A stretch of 64,000 bases of DNA from the NCBI GenBank assembly GCA_030710605.1, contig CP092863.1, positions 120,385,586 to 120,449,585 of the forward strand, written 5' to 3'. The notes under the pieces were generated by a model. It was not told the origin of the DNA, did no database searches, and saw only the letters and a program-made list of their open reading frames with translations. The stretch is from Cordylochernes scorpioides. Its lineage: Eukaryota > Arthropoda > Arachnida > Pseudoscorpiones > Chernetidae. Both the position numbers and the translations under genes were made by a program. Position 1 is the stretch's first letter. Each line of letters starts with the position of its first letter. This document shows positions 58,956-64,000 of this stretch, in pieces.

Positions 58956-59845
58956 TATATATTTTCACGAAAAACATTTTTTATTTTTCATATGCTTATA
59001 AAATGTTAATTATAATTATGTTATAATAGGTATTATATACCTTAATGATTAACGCAAAAAAAAAGAACTGTGGTCAGCTTTTAAAAAAATAATGCTTAAT
59101 AAATTAAGCAAAATTTGTTAATTGAAGCATATATTTTTACCTTTAACTCTCTTTTTTAAAACAATTATAATTTAATATTCATTAAGAGAGAGAGGCTTAA
59201 TAAATAAAATAGTAACCAATCAGCATAAAAATGTCATTTTAAGCAAAAATAGTTGAACAAAACGTAATTAAGAACTTTTTTAAAAATTCGTCTGCCAAAG
59301 AAAAAAAAACCGTTGAAAATGGCGGGAAAAAAATTGAAAATGGCGGGAAAAAATTAAAAATAGCGGAGTAAGTTTCTATATAATATCATCGATTCTTAAT
59401 CAATTTATCAATCAAATTAAGACCTAATTAATTAGGTGGATTATTGATTAATATTTAACGTAGATAATTAACAATTAATCATAATGAATGAACCATGTTA
59501 TAGGCCATACGATCAAGTTCATTACATCAGCAAATATAATTTGATTTATCTTGAAGCCTTGCCATTAATTTAATATTCTTTTATATTTAAATTTAAAGCT
59601 TCTTTGTAACCTTTTTTTTAATGTAAATTAGATTTATTTAATCGTTTGGGGAATCTGAATGATTCTCTTTTTAAAATCATTAAATATTTTTTCTTTGTCT
59701 TTAAATTACATAAGCAAATTTATATTTCTTTTGAATATTTGAGATTTGATAAGGTTTGATGTTAACCACATTATTATATTAGAAGAAGATCTCTGGCAAG
59801 ATATGACGTCACAATTAATTTAATTATATTACATATTTACATATA
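58956..59845. other. Unassigned; TTCGTCTGC and GGCGGGAAAA motifs
   Basis: TTCGTCTGC at 59287-59295, GGCGGGAAAA at 59321-59330 and again at 59342-59351. AT-rich elsewhere, no gene. Confidence 0.4.
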
Positions 59846-60285
59846 TACATTCATGGACAAAACTTAAGGAAGTTGAACCTTTCAGCATGTATATCGGTAT
59901 TGAGACAATAACTCTGAAAGATATTACAGTGACCTTTATTGAAGACACACGAGATAACCAATATACACTCATGGACAAAACTTAAGGAAGTTGTACCTTT
60001 CAGCATGTATATCGGGATTATAACTCTGAAATATATTACAGTGACCTTTATTGAAGACACACGAGATAACCAATATACACTCATGGACAAAACTTAAGGA
60101 AGTTGTAACTTTTAGCATGTATATCGGTATTGAGACAATAACTCTGAAAGATATTACAGTGACTTTATTGAAGACACACGAGATAACCAAGTATAAACAG
60201 AATTGCCTCTGTCTTCTTCTTCTTAAGAAAAATAGAAGACAGGCGAAATCAAAGACTTTCCACTTAAGTTTCATCCATAAGTGTA
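59846..60285 (+). mobile_element. Tc1-like MITE with three 118-bp-type units
   Basis: Units start at about 59846, 59964 and 60076. The second lacks about 6 bp (GAGACA missing). The non-repeated end follows with a diverged tip (TTCATCCATAAGTGTAG). Confidence 0.85.
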
Positions 60286-60680
60286 GTTTGCTTTATAATC
60301 ATTTCAAATTTTAATACAGTTCTCCTGTTGGAACACAGAGGTCCTATAAACCCTAAAAAATAAGGGTTATAAAAAATATATCGATTTGAACACCGTTTGG
60401 TTACCTGTACTAACTATTATACTTTCTTAGGTAAGAAATCAGAAAGCCGTTAAAATATTTTTTTTTTTATAAAAAAAAAGTTGCGAGTGTTGGATTCGAT
60501 CCTGTATCGTGTTGGGATTCCAGTCACCTGCTTATTGAATGTCCAATCTTCCAGAACTACAGAAAGCTGTAAAACATTGAATACAAGGATATTTTTAAGT
60601 GTTGTTTTATAATCATATGCCGCAGTCCTTTATAATGCATTTTAAGTTACTTTAAGTATTATTTACGAACGGAAAAATAC
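60286..60680 (-). mobile_element. SINE S1-like copy, minus strand, degenerate
   Basis: Reverse reading: B-box-like GGATCGAATCC (60492-60505), T-run, then body traces (GTACAGGTAACCAAACGGTG). Strongly diverged. Confidence 0.45.
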
Positions 60681-60755
60681 GTCCAGGGTAGACTAGTGGA
60701 CATGGCATCTGCCCGGTAAGCGGAACGTTGTGGGTTCGATTCCCGCCCCTGGACA
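60681..60755 (+). ncRNA. tRNA-like element (Thr-GGT-type), copy 2
   Basis: 75 nt with perfect acceptor GTCCAGG/CCTGGAC, anticodon arm TCTGC-CCGGTAA-GCGGA, T arm GTGGG/CCCGC. C at position 33 instead of U. It is flanked by a perfect 12-bp inverted repeat GAACGGAAAAAT (60668-60679) / ATTTTTCCGTTC, so the cloverleaf sits on a longer stem. Probably a mobile tRNA-derived element rather than a working tRNA. Confidence 0.65.
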
Positions 60756-60900
60756 CTTTTATTTTTCCGTTCGCCATTACTCTTCATATTTTCCCCCTTT
60801 CATACTTCATCCAAAAAAGTTAGAAATAGTAAATATTTCTCTTTGAAATAAATATAGATTTTTCACAGAAAAGAAACTTATGCGGTGAAACTTTAAGTGT
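60756..60900. mobile_element. Foldback arm (47575 family)
   Basis: TTTCATACTTCATCC, AAAGTTAGAAATAGTAAATA, AGAAAAGAAACTTATGCGG: one diverged arm. Confidence 0.55.
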
Positions 60901-61253
60901 TGTTTTATATATATTTGTATTTATTTCATTGGTTGTTCCTAGGTAGGATGTGGAATCAAACATGATTTTAATGTCCTTTATTTTTTTAAACTTCTACTCA
61001 AACCTTGAAATTCACCAATTGTTTATGTAAAATAGTGAATTTAGTGTTGTTACTTGACATCCCTTGTGGGGATATCGTGTCTGATTTGAGGATAAAAAAT
61101 AATAAATAAACAAATTATGATACATTAGCGCGCCATCTGTTATTGCATTTTTCGGTTTTCTTTTTATAGTGATACTGATGCTAGACTCTTGAAATGCGTA
61201 TTTTATATGAAGTATGGATATAAGATTTGAGTACAGTAGAAATATAGTCAATT
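60901..61253. other. No gene; end piece of repeat P
   Basis: TTAGCGCGCCATCTGTTATT at 61127 and the segment after it belong to the outer part of repeat P. The rest is AT-rich. Confidence 0.4.
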
Positions 61254-61441
61254 ATATATACAGTTAAACCTGTCTATAGTACCCCTCTTGGGACTCACCA
61301 AAATAGGGTGCTATAGAGAGGGGGTGTTATAGACAGGTCACTTTTAATGTAAATCGCATCGTACTATATTTTAAAATCGGGCGCTTTAGAGAGGGAGGCG
61401 TTATTTTGAGGGGGCGCTATAGACAAGTTTAACTGTATATA
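61254..61441. mobile_element. pogo-type MITE, complete
   Basis: Ends ATACAGTTAAACCTGTCTAT and ATAGACAAGTTTAACTGTAT are inverted. The interior contains two GGGTGCTATAGAGAGGGGG-like words and is about 188 bp. A TA target is consistent. Tip CAGTTAAACC is typical of pogo/Tigger-derived elements. Confidence 0.8.
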
Positions 61442-61499
61442 ATATGCTTCGAGCATTCGCTCTTCCGGAAAATAAATATATATGTTATATTAAAATATT

Positions 61500-61830
61500 A
61501 TTTCATAGATTCAAATACTCTGTTAAATCGACCGCCAGAGGTCACGCACACCCTATAAAAACTCATTGTTGTTGTTTCCCGATGGCCGGCTCAAACCTTT
61601 TGTACATTATGTAAATACGTTTTTCATTTTTTTTTATTCTTACGCCTTAAGCCAGGCAGTACTTTTATCAAATTATGTTTTTTATATATTCCTTTAGTTC
61701 AATTAAAGAAATATCAAAACTATTTTTATTATTATACTTTCAAGATTTTAACCACGACTGAATTGACATAGCTTAATCCTCAAGATAATCAAAAATCAAA
61801 CAGAAAATATTTTTTATTTATAACATATTT
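61500..61830 (-). repeat. Dispersed repeat R3, copy 2
   Basis: Inverted relative to 4830-5150 (CGATGGCCGGCTC, GCCTTAAGCCAGGCAGTACT). Confidence 0.6.
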
Positions 61831-62335
61831 ATCACTACCGTACAGACATATGGAGGAGAATCAGAGAGTTAATGTAAAAAAACAGCGGGTGGGACCAGAT
61901 ATTAAACTCTCCAGTAAAATGCTGATTCTCACAGATTTCCCTGAGTGGAAATGGGGAAAAATCTCGATAATGTTGGAGCAGTTTTTCCCTCATTTAGATT
62001 AGGCCTAAAATATGCGTCGTCAAATCCTTTCTAAACTCGGAAAAAAATCATTTTTTAATATTTAATATCGCGAAGATATAAAAAAATTTTTTAAATGTTA
62101 TCTTAAAATATTTGAAGGTTCTATATAAGAATTGTTAATTCAAATATATTATATAAATCATATTTTATAATCGCAGTATGACAGTAAAAGTTTGTTTTAT
62201 ATGTAAATAAGAAACATTCGTGTTTTAACGTTTTAAATTTATATATATAGATGGCGCGTTATTTATCTATAAATAAAGCATTATATGTAAAAAAGAGGCA
62301 ACTCTCCCTTTAACTAAATGCATTTTGAATGATTT
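61831..62335. other. No gene seen
   Basis: Mixed composition to 62000 (CAGCGGGTGGGACCAG), then AT-rich; AGATGGCGCG at 62250 marks a repeat end. Confidence 0.35.
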
Positions 62336-62636
62336 TGAAGGGAGATGTGCCTTTTGTGCATATGCATTGTAAATGCAGCGCATGTTTACACATGTAGAAG
62401 GCATATTCGATTCTTACACTAAATAGGTTGTCAGAGCCCTATTTGGTTACTTACATTTACTGATTAGGTTTGAATTTTTTAAAGAATCGGGGACCCAGTG
62501 AAGCACACAAATATTTTTTTTTACTTCAGTAAAAAAAAAAAGAGAAAAAAAAGATAGCCAATGCGGGATTCGAACCCAGGACGTCTCTGTCAGAAATAGA
62601 CGGTTTCTACCAATCCTCCACCAATCCCTCAGTCTA
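62336..62636 (-). mobile_element. SINE S1, minus strand, near full length
   Basis: Reverse reading: head with B box GGGTTCGAATCCC (62568-62580), body with CCCGATTC, AGTAACCAAATAGGGCTCTG and ACATGTGTAAACATG. Confidence 0.75.
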
Positions 62637-62639
62637 AAC

Positions 62640-62895
62640 GTTTAATTTATATTACGATGCACTAGCGCGCCATCTGTTATGAAAATTAGAAACTATTATA
62701 GACACGTATGTTTATTTTTTGAAATTAAACGATTTCTACTGCCCTTACTGCAATGGAAACTTGGCGAAACCGCTGGGAGGGTTCACCACTGATGAGCCAG
62801 GCCCCCTCTTTAATTTTTCCATTACAGTAAGGGCAGTAGAAATTGTTTTAATTTCAGAAAGAATCTTACGAGTATAAAATAATTTATAATTTTCA
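62640..62895. mobile_element. Foldback of repeat P
   Basis: The core at 62762-62812 (GGCGAAACCGCTGGGAGGG, CACCACTGATGAGCCAGG) is framed by inverted arms TTTCTACTGCCCTTACTGCA (62730) and complement (62825). Confidence 0.7.
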
Positions 62896-62937
62896 AAACG
62901 TATAATTTATTAATATTTATATATTCTTCAGTTTAAT

Positions 62938-63020
62938 TGAAAAGACATATATTGGATCAAAAATATCATTTATTTTACCAATATTTCAGTTGGCTGAATG
63001 CCAACCTTTATCAAAATTTT
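62938..63020. mobile_element. GAAATATT-family foldback, single arm
   Basis: GACATATATTGGATCAAAAA, CCAATATTTCAGTTGGCTGA, GCCAACCTTTATCAA. Confidence 0.65.
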
Positions 63021-63740
63021 CCAAACGATATTTTTCAGTGTCTGTGGAAAGGCGTGCTATAGAGAGATGGTGTGTATTAACTTTCATTACTGTATACATA
63101 TTATTAAAATACAATTTGTATTATGCATAGGTTTAAATTTATTTAAAATTTTGTATATTATTTTCCTCAAAATATTTTAACAACCATTTTATATCTTTTA
63201 TATTATTTTTTGTCTAAAAGTTTTCATGAAAAATTAATTCACCTTTGTATTTTTTTTCATTCTGTTGAGATTTCAGGGAATAAAAAAAACATGGCTTAAA
63301 TATTTCTTTTTTTTACGTTAAAAGAGATAAATATAAATAACTTAAATCTCTTCCTTTTTTATATATAAAAAAAATTTAATAACAAGGCTTTTTTATATAT
63401 ATAGAAATGTTTTATTCTTTTTAGGTCAAATTTTAAACCTTTATTTTTTTTAGATTCCGATTTTTTTTTTTAGGAAATAATTTTTTTCGTATAAATATAT
63501 TGAATTTGGTTGTATAAAAAAGGAATAAAGGAAATGATAAAAAAAATTGAGTTTGTTATCGAATATAAATGATACATCATTAGAATCATTTTTTAAAAAA
63601 GAATTGTTTATCTTATTGTATTTTTTTGTCGGAAAAATGTCTTTGACATTCCTTTAATGTTTTTGTTTATGTTAAATAGACGGAAATTTCGATATTGTGT
63701 AGTCTTTAACAATGTAAACATTACTCATACATATGTTCTA
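63021..63740. other. No gene seen
   Basis: Very AT-rich, long T runs. Confidence 0.45.
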
Positions 63741-63860
63741 CTAGCCGAATGACCCGGGCAACGCCCGGGTTTTACCCGATTAAATGCTTTTATTCAAATA
63801 CTATTCGTTACAATTATAAATTGGCGCCGTGGATGTCATTCTTGTATAATATATAAATGG
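63741..63860 (-). mobile_element. Helitron-like 3' terminus
   Basis: Minus strand: perfect hairpin ACCCGGGC-GTT-GCCCGGGT, then CATTCGG, CTAG and host T. Inward of this, GGCGCCAATTTATAATTG-type sequence is shared with 20690-20830. No Rep/helicase coding. Confidence 0.6.
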
Positions 63861-63884
63861 GTTTTAAAAATTGTAAAAAAAAAA

Positions 63885-63955
63885 TGCATCGGCCGGGAAT
63901 CGAACCCGGGTCGCCCGCGTGGCAGGCGAGCATTCTACCACTGAACCACCGATGG
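63885..63955 (-). tRNA. tRNA-Gly(GCC)
   Basis: 71 nt with all tRNA-Gly features: A box TGGTTCAGTGG, anticodon loop CTGCCAC with GCC, T arm and B box GGTTCGATTCC, acceptor CCGATGC plus A73. The 5' acceptor strand reads CCATCGG, so the first pair is C-C instead of G-C; the other six pairs hold. The T-run expected after the gene in its direction of transcription is present (TTTTTTTTTT, 63875-63884). It is either a real gene with a 5' change or a recent pseudogene. Confidence 0.75.
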
Positions 63956-64000
63956 TTATGAGAAATGGCCATATTTGGGTATTTATTCCATTCATTTTAG

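Noticed and set aside
7065..62812. Repeat P as a functional hammerhead
   Set aside because: CTGATGA and GAAAC are present but in permuted order, with only about 5 bases where stem I should be. No working fold could be drawn, so it is kept as an unexplained structured repeat.
1..64000. A Penelope-like element coding region as donor of the hammerheads
   Set aside because: No Penelope-type RT or GIY-YIG motif was found in any frame. The link to Penelope-like elements is from general knowledge only and cannot be shown here.

Overview
This is an AT-rich, intron-poor eukaryotic window that consists almost entirely of mobile and repetitive DNA. No intact host protein gene can be called with confidence. 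The mix of elements (Ty1/copia, gypsy and BEL/Pao retrotransposons, mariner, pogo-type and Tc1-type MITEs, Helitron-like ends, tRNA-derived SINEs, several LINE tails) fits an invertebrate. An arthropod is most likely: there is a TATA box with a TCAGTT initiator at the canonical spacing and a short degenerate TTAGG run. The species is not determined. Two 100-N assembly gaps are present (6724-6823 and 28526-28625).

The most interesting content is a set of hammerhead-ribozyme (HHR) motifs inside short dispersed repeats. The best case is a head-to-tail dimer of a 338-bp unit at 15036-15617. Each unit carries a complete-looking type I hammerhead: 6-bp stem I, CTGATGA core, 4-bp stem II, GAAA, a palindromic ACGCGT stem III and a C at the cleavage site. 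Cleavage of a dimer transcript would release a 338-nt monomer, which is the layout of the elements called metazoan retrozymes. Related copies at 25865-26165, 30885-31150, 35980-36140 and 50700-50945 show covariation in stem II. A different foldback family has a hammerhead at its centre (36384-36430). At least three further foldback families carry degenerate versions of the same layout.

Layout. 1-10 kb: a Helitron-like end, dispersed repeats, foldback elements, a 25-bp minisatellite, SINE and LINE fragments. 10.9-20.1 kb: a nested cluster in one AT-rich host repeat, made of a complete copia insertion with a deleted reverse transcriptase (11085-14982, target duplication CACAT), the retrozyme dimer, and a young gypsy element with identical 221-bp LTRs (15635-19986, target duplication TATT). 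20.7-25.8 kb: a mariner inserted in a LINE reverse-transcriptase fragment, a GC-rich island, a CpG-rich promoter-like block and a BEL/Pao remnant. 26-43.6 kb: foldback elements, MITEs, SINE/LINE tails and a possible small membrane-protein ORF. 43.9-46.7 kb: two opposed arrays of a 118-bp repeat whose monomer carries the terminal repeat of a Tc1-like MITE. 46.9-53.3 kb: more foldbacks, SINEs and MITE arrays. 53.5-54.7 kb: a 38-bp minisatellite. 54.7-64 kb: a possible solo LTR with a core promoter, SINEs, tRNA-like elements, a pogo-type MITE, a Helitron-like end and a tRNA-Gly(GCC) gene.

How the parts relate: the autonomous elements here are mostly broken (copia lacks its RT core, mariner is frameshifted, LINEs are tails only), apart from the gypsy, which is nearly intact. 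The most abundant elements (hammerhead repeats, SINEs, MITEs, foldbacks) are non-autonomous and would depend on proteins encoded elsewhere.
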